DNA from: Sinomonas atrocyanea
GTDB taxonomy: Bacteria > Actinomycetota > Actinomycetes > Actinomycetales > Micrococcaceae
DNA: 64,000 bases
NCBI RefSeq assembly: GCF_001577305.1
Contig: NZ_CP014518.1
Location: 2,046,001-2,110,000, forward strand
Direction of reading: 5' to 3'
The position numbers were made by a program, and so were the translations under genes. The notes under the pieces were generated by a model. The model had not been told where the DNA came from. It did not search any database and saw only the letters and a program-made list of their open reading frames with translations. Shown in pieces: positions 25,005-34,163 of the stretch; positions within the stretch are counted from its first letter, which is position 1; each line of letters starts with the position of its first letter.

Positions 25005-25034
25005 GCGGCCGGCCCCGTAACGCGGGCCGGCCGC
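25005..25034 (+). terminator. Hairpin terminator of the trp operon
   Basis: An 11-bp perfect stem, GCGGCCGGCCC / GGGCCGGCCGC, with an 8-nt loop, six bases after the trpA stop; no T-run. Confidence 0.65.
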
Positions 25035-25442
25035 GCGCGTCATCTTCCGTCCGGCATCCGGACGATCCCGTCTCGGCATACGGCAGCGTGGTAGTCTTGC
25101 GGCTAGTCGAGACGGCTCCAACGCTCGGCGGCCCGCACCTGAGGCCGCCCGCGAGTCCTGCGGCAGCCGACCGGCCGACTGGCAGGGGGTGCCGCGGCCG
25201 CTCCATACCGGGCCACCGCCCGGGCGGCTCGTCCCCCACAATGACGTGGGCCAACCGATCTTCCCGCCACGCGCAGGGGGGACGCCAGCGTATTGCCGTG
25301 CGACCGGCGGGCCGTTTCGCCCCGTACGGGCCGGCCATACAATTCCAGTAATCAGCGCCTTGCTGTGCCCTCAACGCGGCCAGCATTGCGGGGCCAACGT
25401 TGTCCCCTGTCGCGAATCGACCAGGAGGAAGGACGTTACGTC
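25035..25442 (+). promoter_or_regulatory. Long structured leader of gltB, no gene recognised
   Basis: 408 bp between the trp terminator and gltB. I find no protein family in it. It contains several GC-rich inverted repeats, including CCGGG-CCACCG-CCCGG, GAGCCGCCCGGGCGGCTC-like and CCCAC-AATGAC-GTGGG segments. A promoter-like TTTCGC-17-TACAAT is at 25315-25343, and possible -10 boxes (TAGTCT at 25092) lie further upstream. AGGAGGAAGG precedes the ATG by about ten bases. No known riboswitch consensus is visible. Confidence 0.45.
25315..25343 (+). promoter_or_regulatory. gltB: Candidate promoter of gltBD
   Basis: TTTCGC (25315-25320) and TACAAT (25338-25343) separated by 17 bp; TACAAT is close to the -10 consensus. 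The transcript would have a leader of about 90 nt. Confidence 0.45.
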
Positions 25443-28400
25443 ATGACTCACCCGACCCACGGCGCCGCAGCGCAGGAGTCCGAGAGGGTTCTCTCGCCCT
25501 TCGAACGCTTCGCCGCACTGCCTCCCTCCTCGGGGCTCTACAGCGCCGATGCCGAGAAGGACGCCTGCGGCCTCGCGATCGTCGCGACGCTGCGCGGGGA
25601 GGCCGGCCATGACATCGTCGACGCCGCCCTGCACGCGCTGCGCGCGCTCGAGCACCGCGGCGCCGTCGGAGCCGACGAGGGCACGGGCGACGGCGCAGGC
25701 CTCCTGAGCCAGATTCCCGACGAGTTCTTCCGGGCCGTCGTCGACTTCGAGCTGCCGGCCGCCGGCCAGTACGCCGTCGGCATCGCCTTCCTCCCGACCG
25801 AGGACCGCGAGGCGGCGACCGCCCGCGCCGGCATCGAGTCGCTCGCGGAGGCCGAGGGCCTCACCGTCCTCGGCTGGCGCAGCGTCCCCGTGGTCGGCGA
25901 GCTGGTCGGCGCCATGGCCCGTGCGTGCATGCCGCGGTTCGAGCAGCCGTTCCTCGCCTCGGCCACCGGCGAGCAGCTCGGCCGCAACGACCTCGACGCC
26001 CGCGCCTGGCGCATCCGCAAGCGGGCCCAGAACAAGTACGGGGTGTACTTCCCTTCGCTGTCCTCGCGCACCATCGTGTACAAGGGCATGCTCACCACCG
26101 CGCAGCTCGAGCCGTTCTACCCGGACCTGTCCGACCAGCGCTTCGCGACCAAGCTCGCGATCGTGCACTCGCGGTTCTCCACCAACACGTTCCCCTCCTG
26201 GCCGCTCGCCCAGCCCTTCCGCACGATCGCGCACAACGGCGAGATCAACACGGTCAAGGGCAACCGGAACTGGATGCGCGCGCGCCAGTCCCAGCTCAGC
26301 AGCCCCCTGCTGGGCGACGTGCCCGAGGAGCTGTTCCCGATCTGCACCCCGGGAGCCTCCGACTCGGCGTCGTTCGACGAGGTCGCGGAGCTCCTGTGGC
26401 TCTCCGGCCGGCCGATCACGCACTCGATCATGATGATGATCCCCGAGGCGTGGGAGAACCACGTCTCCATGGATCCCGCCCGCCGCGCCTTCTACGAGTA
26501 CCACTCGCTCCTCATGGAGCCGTGGGACGGACCCGCCGCGGTGTCCTTCACCGACGGCACCCTCGTGGGCGCCACCCTCGACCGCAACGGCCTGCGCCCG
26601 TGCCGCTACTGGGTCACCGAGGACGGCCTCGTCGTCTTCGCCTCGGAGGTCGGCGTGGTCGACGTCGAGCCTGCCAACGTGGTCAAGAAGGGCCGCGTCT
26701 CGCCGGGCAAGATGTTCGTGGTCGACACGGAGGCCGGGCGGATCATCGACGACGAGGAGGTCAAGGCCGAGATCGCCGGGACCAACCCGTGGGCGGAGTG
26801 GCTCAAGGGCAACGTGATCCGCCTCGACGAGCTCCCCGAGCGCGAGCACGTGGTCCACACCCCGCAGTCGGTCAACGTCCGCCAGCGCACCTTCGGCTAC
26901 ACCCAGGAGGAGCTGCGCATCCTCGTCGGGCCGATGGCCCGCACGGGCGCCGAGCCGATCGGCGCCATGGGCACCGACACCCCGGTGGCCGTCCTCTCGA
27001 AGCGGCCCCGCCTCCTGTTCGACTACTTCGTGCAGTCGTTCGCCCAGGTGACGAACCCGCCGCTGGACGCCATCCGCGAGGAACTCGTGACGAGCCTCAA
27101 CGGGGCCATCGGCCCCAACGGCAACCTCCTGGGCACCGGCCGCGTCAAGGAGCGGCAGGTGGTCCTGCCGTTCCCCGTGATCAACAATGACCAGCTCGCG
27201 AAGATCGCCAACATGGTCTCCGAGACCGGCGAGAACGCGGGGGACCGCATCGCGATCAAGATCCGCGGGCTGTACCGGCCCGACGGCGGCGAGGCCGCCC
27301 TGCGCGCCCGCCTCACCGAGATCTGCGAGCAGGTCTCCGGCGCGATCAACCGCGGCGTGCAATACGTGGTCCTCTCGGACCGGGACTCGAACGCGCAGTG
27401 GGCCCCGATCCCGTCGCTCCTGCTCCTCTCCGCGGTCCACCATCACCTGCTCCGCAGCGCCAACCGCACCAAGACGGCCCTCGTGGTCGAGGCGGGCGAC
27501 GTCCGCGAGGTGCACCACGTCGCGGTCCTCCTCGGCTACGGCGCGTCCGCGGTCAACCCCTACCTCGCGATGGAGAGCGTCGAGGAGCTCATCCGCTGCG
27601 GCGAGCTCCCGGGCGTGAGCGCCGAGGACGGCGTCTACAACCTCATCAAGGGCCTCGGCAAGGGCGTCCTGAAGATCATGTCCAAGATGGGCATCTCGAC
27701 GGTCGCCTCGTACTGCGGCGCCCAGACGTTCGAGGCGCTGGGCCTGTCCCAGGACCTCGTCGACGAGTTCTTCGCGGGCACCCACAGCCAGCTGGGCGGC
27801 GTCGGCCTCGACGTCATCGCCGCCGAGGTCGCGGCGCGCCACGAGATGGCCTACCCGTCCTCCGGCATCGAGCAGCCGCACCGGCCGCTCCTGGGCGGCG
27901 GCGAGTACCAGTGGCGCCGCGACGGCGAGCCGCACCTGTTCAACCCCGAGACCGTCTTCCGGCTCCAGCACTCGACCCGCGAACGCCGCTACGACGTGTT
28001 CAAGGCCTACACCGAGGGCGTCGACGACCAGTCGCGCAACCTCATGACCCTGCGCGGCCTCATGCGGTTCAAGGAGGGCCTGCGCCCGCCGGTGCCGATC
28101 GAGGAGGTCGAGGCGGTCTCTTCGATCGTGAAGCGGTTCTCCACGGGCGCGATGAGCTACGGCTCGATCTCCAAGGAGGCCCACGAGACGCTCGCGATCG
28201 CGATGAACCGGCTGGGCGGCAAGTCCAACACCGGCGAGGGCGGCGAGGACGTCGACCGCCTGCTCGACCCCGAGCGCCGGTCGGCCATCAAGCAGGTCGC
28301 GTCGGGCCGCTTCGGCGTGACGAGCCTCTACCTCACCAACGCCGACGACATCCAGATCAAGATGGCCCAGGGCGCCAAGCCCGGCGAGGGTGGCCAGCTC

Positions 28401-30062
28401 ATGGCGCAGAAGGTCTACCCGTGGGTGGCCCGCACGCGCCACTCGACCCCGGGCGTGGCCCTCATCTCGCCGCCGCCGCACCACGACATCTACTCGATCG
28501 AGGACCTCGCCCAGCTCATCTACGACTGCAAGCGCGCCAACCCGGGCGCCCGCGTGCACGTCAAGCTCGTCTCCGAGGTGGGCATCGGCACGGTTGCCGC
28601 GGGCGTGACCAAGGCGAAGGCCGACGTAGTGCTCGTCTCCGGGCACGACGGCGGGACCGGCGCGTCGCCGCTGAACTCGCTCAAGCACGCGGGCGTCCCG
28701 TGGGAGCTCGGCCTCGCCGAGACCCAGCAGACGCTCATGCTCAACGGGCTCCGGGACCGGGTCGTCGTCCAGGTCGACGGGCAGCTCAAGACCGGCCGCG
28801 ACGTCGTCATCGCCGCCCTCCTGGGCGCCGAGGAGTTCGGCTTCGCGACCACCGCGCTGGTGGTCTCCGGCTGCGTCATGATGCGCGTCTGCCACCTGGA
28901 CACCTGCCCGGTGGGCGTCGCGACCCAGAACCCCGAGCTGCGCGCGCGCTTCACCGGCAAGCCGGAGTTCGTGGTCAACTTCTTCGAGTTCATCGCCGAG
29001 GAGATCCGCGAGATCCTCGCCCGCCTGGGCTTCCGCTCGATCGAGGAGGCCATCGGCCACTCCGAGTTCCTCGAGGCGAAGGACGCGATCGACCACTGGA
29101 AGGCCGAGGGCCTCGACCTGACGCCGATCCTCGCCGGACTCGACTTCGACGAGGACGCGCCGCTGCGGAACACGACCGGCCAGAACCACGAGCTCGAGAA
29201 GCACTTCGACGTGAGGCTCATCGAGCTCGCGGGCGAGGCGCTCTCGGACCGGACTCCGGTCAAGATCAGCCTGCCCGTGGTCAACACGGACCGGTCGGTC
29301 GGGACCATGCTCGGCCACCGCGTCACGAAGACGTTCGGCATCGAGACCCTCGGTACCGACACGATCGACATCACGCTCACGGGCACGGCGGGCCAGTCCC
29401 TCGGCGCGTTCCTGCCGGCGGGCATCACGCTGCGCCTCTTCGGCGACTCGAACGACTACGTCGGCAAGGGCCTCTCCGGGGGCCGGATCATCGTCCGCCC
29501 CGATCGCACCAACGTGTTCCCCGCGGAGCACAACGTGATCGCGGGCAACGTGATCGGGTACGGCGCCACGGGCGGCGAGCTGTTCCTGCGCGGACAGGTC
29601 GGCGAGCGGTTCCTCGTGCGCAACTCGGGCGCGACGGCGGTCGTCGAGGGCATCGGCGACCACGGCTGCGAGTACATGACCGGAGGCCAGGCGCTCATCC
29701 TCGGCCGCACGGGGCGGAACTTCGGCGCCGGCATGTCCGGCGGCACGGCCTTCGTGCTCGACCTCAAGCCGAGCCGCGTGAACAAGCAGGCCCTGGACTC
29801 GGGCGACCTGCAGCTGATCGAGCTCGACGACGAGGACCGCGACATCGTGCGCAACCTGCTCGTCAAGCACATCGAGGAGACCGATTCCGCCCACGCCCAG
29901 CGGCTCCTCGACAATTTCGACGACACCGCGGCCAGGATCACCAAGGTCCTCCCGCGCGACTATGCAGCGGTGCTGCAGACCCGTCTGGCCGCCCTCGAAG
30001 AGGGCCTGGACCCGGACGGCGAAGAAGTTTGGTCTCGCATCCTGGAGGTGACCGGTGGCTGA
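25443..30062 (+). CDS. gltB: Glutamate synthase, large subunit
   Basis: A 1539-residue GOGAT large subunit. The glutaminase nucleophile is Cys42 (DACGL), which becomes N-terminal after removal of a 41-residue propeptide. The amidotransferase domain runs to about 440, followed by a central domain and the FMN/2-oxoglutarate barrel (about 830-1200). The 3Fe-4S cysteines are Cys1144, Cys1150 and Cys1155 in CVMMRVCHLDTC. The GXGXG beta-helix domain is at about 1290-1480. It makes two glutamates from glutamine and 2-oxoglutarate. ATG at 25443 is preferred to upstream starts because of AGGAGGAAGG. It overlaps gltD by 8 nt. Confidence 0.97.
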   Translation: MTHPTHGAAAQESERVLSPFERFAALPPSSGLYSADAEKDACGLAIVATLRGEAGHDIVDAALHALRALEHRGAVGADEGTGDGAGLLSQIPDEFFRAVVDFELPAAGQYAVGIAFLPTEDREAATARAGIESLAEAEGLTVLGWRSVPVVGELVGAMARACMPRFEQPFLASATGEQLGRNDLDARAWRIRKRAQNKYGVYFPSLSSRTIVYKGMLTTAQLEPFYPDLSDQRFATKLAIVHSRFSTNTFPSWPLAQPFRTIAHNGEINTVKGNRNWMRARQSQLSSPLLGDVPEELFPICTPGASDSASFDEVAELLWLSGRPITHSIMMMIPEAWENHVSMDPARRAFYEYHSLLMEPWDGPAAVSFTDGTLVGATLDRNGLRPCRYWVTEDGLVVFASEVGVVDVEPANVVKKGRVSPGKMFVVDTEAGRIIDDEEVKAEIAGTNPWAEWLKGNVIRLDELPEREHVVHTPQSVNVRQRTFGYTQEELRILVGPMARTGAEPIGAMGTDTPVAVLSKRPRLLFDYFVQSFAQVTNPPLDAIREELVTSLNGAIGPNGNLLGTGRVKERQVVLPFPVINNDQLAKIANMVSETGENAGDRIAIKIRGLYRPDGGEAALRARLTEICEQVSGAINRGVQYVVLSDRDSNAQWAPIPSLLLLSAVHHHLLRSANRTKTALVVEAGDVREVHHVAVLLGYGASAVNPYLAMESVEELIRCGELPGVSAEDGVYNLIKGLGKGVLKIMSKMGISTVASYCGAQTFEALGLSQDLVDEFFAGTHSQLGGVGLDVIAAEVAARHEMAYPSSGIEQPHRPLLGGGEYQWRRDGEPHLFNPETVFRLQHSTRERRYDVFKAYTEGVDDQSRNLMTLRGLMRFKEGLRPPVPIEEVEAVSSIVKRFSTGAMSYGSISKEAHETLAIAMNRLGGKSNTGEGGEDVDRLLDPERRSAIKQVASGRFGVTSLYLTNADDIQIKMAQGAKPGEGGQLMAQKVYPWVARTRHSTPGVALISPPPHHDIYSIEDLAQLIYDCKRANPGARVHVKLVSEVGIGTVAAGVTKAKADVVLVSGHDGGTGASPLNSLKHAGVPWELGLAETQQTLMLNGLRDRVVVQVDGQLKTGRDVVIAALLGAEEFGFATTALVVSGCVMMRVCHLDTCPVGVATQNPELRARFTGKPEFVVNFFEFIAEEIREILARLGFRSIEEAIGHSEFLEAKDAIDHWKAEGLDLTPILAGLDFDEDAPLRNTTGQNHELEKHFDVRLIELAGEALSDRTPVKISLPVVNTDRSVGTMLGHRVTKTFGIETLGTDTIDITLTGTAGQSLGAFLPAGITLRLFGDSNDYVGKGLSGGRIIVRPDRTNVFPAEHNVIAGNVIGYGATGGELFLRGQVGERFLVRNSGATAVVEGIGDHGCEYMTGGQALILGRTGRNFGAGMSGGTAFVLDLKPSRVNKQALDSGDLQLIELDDEDRDIVRNLLVKHIEETDSAHAQRLLDNFDDTAARITKVLPRDYAAVLQTRLAALEEGLDPDGEEVWSRILEVTGG

Positions 30063-31515
30063 CCCACGCGGATTCATGAAAGTGCGCCAGCGTGAAACGC
30101 AGCAGCGGCGCCCCGTCCCGGTCCGCATCATGGACTGGAAGGAAGTGTACGAGGCCCGGCAGGAGGGCCCTGTCCTCCGCCGCCAGGCGTCGCGCTGCAT
30201 GGACTGCGGCGTGCCGTTCTGCCACCACGGCTGCCCGCTCGGGAACCTCATCCCCGAGTGGAACGATCTCACCCGCCGCGGCGAGGGCCAGGACGCCTCG
30301 GAGCGGCTGCACGCGACGAACAACTTCCCCGAGTTCACCGGCAGGCTGTGCCCCGCCCCCTGCGAGAGCGCCTGCGTGCTCGGCATCAACCAGCCGGCGG
30401 TGACCATCAAGCAGATCGAGGTCTCGATCGCCGAGGAGGCGTTCGACGCCGGCTGGGTCGAGCCGCTCCCGCCGGCGCGCCTCACGGGCAAGACCGTCGC
30501 GGTCGTCGGCTCCGGGCCGGCCGGCCTCGCCGCCGCGCAGCAGCTCACCCGGATCGGCCACACGGTCGCCGTCTACGAGCGGGACGACCGGATCGGCGGC
30601 CTCCTGCGCTACGGCATCCCGGACTTCAAGATGGAGAAGGACGTGATCGACCGCCGCCTTGCACAGATGCAGGCGGAGGGGACCCGTTTCCGGACGGGCG
30701 TGGAAGTGGGCAAGGACGTCAGCTGGGACCAGCTGCGCAGGCGGTACGACGCGGTCGTCATCGCGACCGGCGCGACCGTGCCGCGCGACCTGCCGATCCC
30801 CGGGCGCCACCTCGACGGTGTCCACTACGCGATGGACTACCTCGTACAGTCCAACCGCGCTGTCGCCGGGGACACCCTGCCGGGCCAGATCGACGCGCGC
30901 GGGAAGCACGTGGTCATCCTCGGCGGCGGCGACACCGGCGCCGACTGCATCGGCACGGCCCACCGCCAGCAGGCCGCCTCGGTGACGACGCTCGCCATCG
31001 GCAAGCAGCCCCCGGCCGAGCGCCCCGCGCACCAGCCCTGGCCGATGTTCCCGACCCTTTTCGAGGTCGCCACGGCCCACGAGGAAGGCGGCGAGCGGAC
31101 CTACCTCGCCTCGACCGTCGAGTTCGTGGGGGAGAACGGCCGGCTCGCCGGCATCAAGGTCGCTGAGACCGAGTACGTCGACGGCCGGCGCCTGCCCAAG
31201 GCCGGGACCGAGCGGATCATCCCCGCCGATCTCGTCCTCCTCGCGCTCGGCTTCACCGGCGCCGAGCCTGCCGGCATCGCCGAGCAGGTCGAGGCCGGCT
31301 TCGACGACCGTGGGAACGTCTCCCGTGACGCCGACTACATGACGGAGGTGCCCGGCATCTTCGTGGCGGGCGACGCCGGCCGCGGCCAGTCGCTCATCGT
31401 CTGGGCCATCGCGGAGGGCCGCGCCGCCGCGGCCGCCGTGGACCGCCACCTCATGGGCTCGACCATCCTGCCGGCGCCCGTCGCGCCGTCCGATCGGGCC
31501 ATCACGGTCCTGTGA
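30055..31515 (+). CDS. gltD: Glutamate synthase, small subunit
   Basis: A 486-residue NADPH-binding subunit that feeds electrons to GltB. The N-terminal cysteine region CMDCGVPFCHHGCPLGN plus CPAPCESAC binds two 4Fe-4S clusters. The FAD motif VVGSGPAGLAAAQQL is at about 149-163, and the NADPH motif ILGGGDTGADC follows near 290. The GTG start overlaps the gltB stop. A very stable hairpin begins at its stop codon. Confidence 0.97.
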   Translation: MADPRGFMKVRQRETQQRRPVPVRIMDWKEVYEARQEGPVLRRQASRCMDCGVPFCHHGCPLGNLIPEWNDLTRRGEGQDASERLHATNNFPEFTGRLCPAPCESACVLGINQPAVTIKQIEVSIAEEAFDAGWVEPLPPARLTGKTVAVVGSGPAGLAAAQQLTRIGHTVAVYERDDRIGGLLRYGIPDFKMEKDVIDRRLAQMQAEGTRFRTGVEVGKDVSWDQLRRRYDAVVIATGATVPRDLPIPGRHLDGVHYAMDYLVQSNRAVAGDTLPGQIDARGKHVVILGGGDTGADCIGTAHRQQAASVTTLAIGKQPPAERPAHQPWPMFPTLFEVATAHEEGGERTYLASTVEFVGENGRLAGIKVAETEYVDGRRLPKAGTERIIPADLVLLALGFTGAEPAGIAEQVEAGFDDRGNVSRDADYMTEVPGIFVAGDAGRGQSLIVWAIAEGRAAAAAVDRHLMGSTILPAPVAPSDRAITVL

Positions 31516-31556
31516 GGTGCGGGGCTCCCGGCCCCCGGCCGGGAACCCCGCACCTC
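31514..31556 (+). terminator. Terminator of gltBD
   Basis: A stem of about 19 bp, GAGGTGCGGGG-C-TCCCGGCC / GGCCGGGA-A-CCCCGCACCTC, with a CCC loop, starting in the gltD stop codon. Confidence 0.8.
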
Positions 31557-31602
31557 CCCAGCTGTTCACATCCCCAGCAACCGCTGTCCACCGGACAAGA
31601 CC

Positions 31603-31608
31603 TAGGGT
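31603..31608 (+). promoter_or_regulatory. pyk: -10 box (TAGGGT) before pyk
   Basis: TAGGGT lies six bases (AGGTAT) before the ATG at 31615, a leaderless-type arrangement with no room for an SD. Confidence 0.4.
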
Positions 31609-31614
31609 AGGTAT

Positions 31615-33123
31615 ATGAGACGCGCGAAGATCGTGGCCACGTTCGGACCGGCCATCTCCAGCTACGAGAACACCGTCGCCGTGATCAGGGCGGGCGTGGA
31701 CGTGGCCCGCATGAACATGAGCCACGGCGACCACTCGGTCCACGACAAGACCTACGAGACGGTGCGCAAGGCCGCGGCGGACCTCGGCAAGGCCGTGGGC
31801 ATCATGGCGGACCTCCAGGGCCCCAAGATCCGACTGGGCCGCTTCGTGGACGGCCCGCACGAGCTGGCCGTGGGCGACGTCTTCACCATCACGACCGAGG
31901 ACGTGCCGGGCACCAAGGACATCTGCTCGACGACGCTGAAGAGCCTGACGGAGGACGTGAAGGTCGGCGATGCCCTCCTGATCGACGACGGCAAGGTCGC
32001 CCTGCGCGCCACGGCGGTCGACGACGTCAAGGTCGTCACCGAGGTGACAGTCGGGGGGACGGTGTCCAACAACAAGGGCATCAACCTCCCCGGCGTGGCC
32101 GTGAACGTGCCGGCGCTGAGCGAGAAGGACGAGACCGACCTGCGGTGGGCGCTCAAGCGGGGCGTTGACTTCGTGGCGCTCTCGTTCGTGCGGGACGCCC
32201 GCGACGTCGAGCGCGTGCACGCGATCATGGACGAGGAGGGCCGCAGGGTCCCGGTCATCGCCAAGATCGAGAAGCCCCAGGCCGTCGAGCAGCTGCACGA
32301 GATCATCGACGCGTTCGACGCGATCATGGTGGCCCGCGGCGACCTGGGCGTCGAGCTCCCGCTCGAGCAGGTCCCGCTCGTGCAGAAGCGCGCGATCGAG
32401 CTGGCCCGCCGTTGGGCCAAGCCCGTCATCGTCGCGACCCAGGTCCTCGAGTCCATGATCGAGAACCCGCGCCCGACCCGGGCCGAGGCCTCGGACTGCG
32501 CCAACGCCGTCCTCGACGGTGCCGACGCGGTCATGCTCTCGGGCGAGACCAGCGTGGGCGCCTACCCGGTCGAGACCGTCCAGACGATGGCGAAGATCAT
32601 CGAATCGACCGAGGAGCACGGCCTCGAGCGGGTTCCCCCGCTGGGCTCGCAGCCCAAGACGCGCGGCGGTGCGATCACGCGGGCCGCGGTGGCGATCGCC
32701 GACCAGCTGGACGCGAGGTACATCTGCACCTTCACGCAGACCGGCGACTCCGCCCGACGCCTCAGCCGCCTGCGCCCGCAGAAGCCCGTCTTCGCGTTCA
32801 CGCCGCTGACCTCGACGCTGAACACCCTCAGCCTGTGCTGGGGCATCCAGCCCCGCATGGTCGACTTCGCCGCGCACACGGACCAGATGATCGCCCAGGT
32901 CGACGAGTACCTCCTCCGGGCGGGCCTCGCCGAGCTCAACGACATCGTGGTGGTGGCGGCCGGCTCCCCGCCCGGGGTGGCCGGCTCGACCAATATGCTC
33001 CGGGTGCACAAGGTGGGCGACGTCGCCGACGCCGGCCAGGCCTTCGACGGCACTCCGGCGCCTGTCCGGGAGCAGGTCGGCCCCTGGCCGCTGCCCACCG
33101 AGCCCCGCCGCGAGAAGCTCTAG
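31615..33123 (+). CDS. pyk: Pyruvate kinase
   Basis: A 502-residue pyruvate kinase (PEP + ADP to pyruvate + ATP). The barrel starts with RRAKIVATFGP and carries the ADP/K+ binding NMSHG motif. The catalytic lysine is in VIAKIEKPQAVE, the metal site in MVARGDLGVELP, and the family signature in ATQVLESM. The B domain lies near residues 70-165, and the C-terminal allosteric domain is complete. It has its own -10 box and a 17-bp terminator stem downstream. Confidence 0.97.
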   Translation: MRRAKIVATFGPAISSYENTVAVIRAGVDVARMNMSHGDHSVHDKTYETVRKAAADLGKAVGIMADLQGPKIRLGRFVDGPHELAVGDVFTITTEDVPGTKDICSTTLKSLTEDVKVGDALLIDDGKVALRATAVDDVKVVTEVTVGGTVSNNKGINLPGVAVNVPALSEKDETDLRWALKRGVDFVALSFVRDARDVERVHAIMDEEGRRVPVIAKIEKPQAVEQLHEIIDAFDAIMVARGDLGVELPLEQVPLVQKRAIELARRWAKPVIVATQVLESMIENPRPTRAEASDCANAVLDGADAVMLSGETSVGAYPVETVQTMAKIIESTEEHGLERVPPLGSQPKTRGGAITRAAVAIADQLDARYICTFTQTGDSARRLSRLRPQKPVFAFTPLTSTLNTLSLCWGIQPRMVDFAAHTDQMIAQVDEYLLRAGLAELNDIVVVAAGSPPGVAGSTNMLRVHKVGDVADAGQAFDGTPAPVREQVGPWPLPTEPRREKL

Positions 33124-33142
33124 GCGCGCAGGCTCCAGACGC

Positions 33143-33179
33143 CACGAGGGCGGCACCCGCAACGGGTGCCGCCCTCGTG
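33143..33179. terminator. Terminator downstream of pyk
   Basis: A perfect 17-bp stem, CACGAGGGCGGCACCCG / CGGGTGCCGCCCTCGTG, with a CAA loop. It lies between the converging pyk and pdtaR genes, so it may serve both directions. Confidence 0.85.
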
Positions 33180-33208
33180 CTGTGCCAGCCGCCGGTCGCC
33201 GGCGCTGC

Positions 33209-33835
33209 TCAGCTGACCTGGTTGATGATGGTCTCCGAGACCTCGCGCATGCTCAGGCGGCGGTCCATGGAGGTCTTCTGGATCCACCGGAACGCCTCGG
33301 GCTCCGTCAGGCCCATCTTCGTGATGAGGAGGCTCTTGGCCCGCTCCACGAGCTTGCGCGTGGCGAACTGCTCCTTGAGGTCGGTGACCTCGGACTCGAG
33401 CGCCTTGATCTCCTCGTGGCGCGAGAGGGCAATCTCCAGGGCCGGCACGAGGTCGTTGGGCGTGAACGGCTTGACGACGTAGGCCATGGCGCCCGCGTCC
33501 CGCGCGCGCTCCACGAGTTCCTTCTGGCTGAACGCCGTCAGCAGCACCACGGGGGCGATGCGGGCCTTCACGATCTTCTCCGCGGCGGTGATCCCGTCCA
33601 TGACCGGCATCTTCACGTCCATGAGGACGAGGTCGGGCTTGAGCTCCTCGGCAAGCTCCACGGCGCGCTCCCCGTTGTCGGCCTCGGCGACCACGTCGTA
33701 GCCCTCCCCGCGGAGGATCTCGATGATGTCGAGGCGGATGAGCGTCTCATCCTCGGCCACGACGACACGGCGCGCGGGGGCTGCGGCGGTCGCCTTCTCG
33801 GCGGCCGGTGCCGGCTGGGGGGTCTTGTCTGACAC
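33209..33835 (-). CDS. pdtaR: ANTAR-domain response regulator, PdtaR type
   Basis: A 208-residue two-domain regulator. The receiver domain (about 22-140) has the acidic pocket Glu28/Asp29 (VAEDET), phosphoacceptor Asp73 in LMDVKMPVMDG, and the conserved Lys in VVKPF. The C-terminal ANTAR domain (about 145-205) contains LVERAKSLLITKMGLTEPEAFRWI-type helices that bind paired hexaloop RNA stems and act as antiterminators. It matches mycobacterial PdtaR (Rv1626); its kinase partner PdtaS is not nearby. The GTG start at 33835 has AAGGAG five bases upstream; extensions upstream cross the tRNA-Leu gene and are rejected. Confidence 0.93.
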   Translation of the reverse strand: MSDKTPQPAPAAEKATAAAPARRVVVAEDETLIRLDIIEILRGEGYDVVAEADNGERAVELAEELKPDLVLMDVKMPVMDGITAAEKIVKARIAPVVLLTAFSQKELVERARDAGAMAYVVKPFTPNDLVPALEIALSRHEEIKALESEVTDLKEQFATRKLVERAKSLLITKMGLTEPEAFRWIQKTSMDRRLSMREVSETIINQVS

Positions 33836-33861
33836 GCTGGCTCCTTGGGGGCAGACGGATG

Positions 33862-33890
33862 TTCCTGCCTCAGATCCTACCGGGTACAGT
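33862..33890 (+). promoter_or_regulatory. Promoter of tRNA-Leu(CAA)
   Basis: TTCCTG (33862-33867), 17 bp, then TACAGT (33885-33890), about 28 nt before the tRNA. The overlapping minus-strand TAGGAT (33879-33874) may be the -10 of pdtaR. Confidence 0.5.
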
Positions 33891-33918
33891 GGACGGGCAG
33901 GCCATGGGGAGGCCTTGG

Positions 33919-34000
33919 GCCCGAGTGGCGGAATTGGCAGACGCGCCGCCCTCAAAATGCGGTATCGGAAGGTGTGTGGGTTCGAGTCCCACCTCGGGCA
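33919..34000 (+). tRNA. tRNA-Leu(CAA)
   Basis: An 82-nt class II tRNA with acceptor GCCCGAG/CTCGGGC, discriminator A, a long variable arm and T-loop TTCGAGT. The anticodon loop CTCAAAA gives anticodon CAA (codon TTG). The last pair of the anticodon stem looks like C31-U39, a mismatch. CCC rather than CCA follows the discriminator, so the CCA end is added enzymatically. Confidence 0.92.
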
Positions 34001-34005
34001 CCCGG

Positions 34006-34042
34006 GCGCCGGGCGCCCCGGCACAGTCGGGGCGCCCGGCGC
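34006..34042 (+). terminator. Terminator of tRNA-Leu(CAA)
   Basis: A 15-bp perfect stem, GCGCCGGGCGCCCCG / CGGGGCGCCCGGCGC, with a 7-nt loop, just after the tRNA. Confidence 0.75.
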
Positions 34043-34163
34043 TGTATAGGATGGTCCGGAGCGATTCCCGCCGCCCGTCAACAGACCTGTGCCGAACTTC
34101 GGATGAACAGCTGGTGGCCGGGGGATCGCGCATCAGCCTCACCACAACCTGAGGGGACGACGG

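Noticed and set aside
25371..30563. 1730-codon open frame on the minus strand opposite gltBD
   Set aside because: It is a GC-bias shadow. The plus strand encodes complete GltB/GltD with all catalytic motifs, while the minus frame is a low-complexity Arg/Leu/Ala/Asp sequence without domains.
29938..33162. 1074-codon minus-strand open frame opposite gltD and pyk
   Set aside because: It crosses two genes, a terminator and a promoter, and its translation shows no recognisable fold. High GC makes stop codons rare in this frame.
34043..34163. Riboswitch in the pit leader
   Set aside because: The 121-nt leader matches no known riboswitch consensus that I can recognise; only a possible -10 box (TATAGG) is visible.
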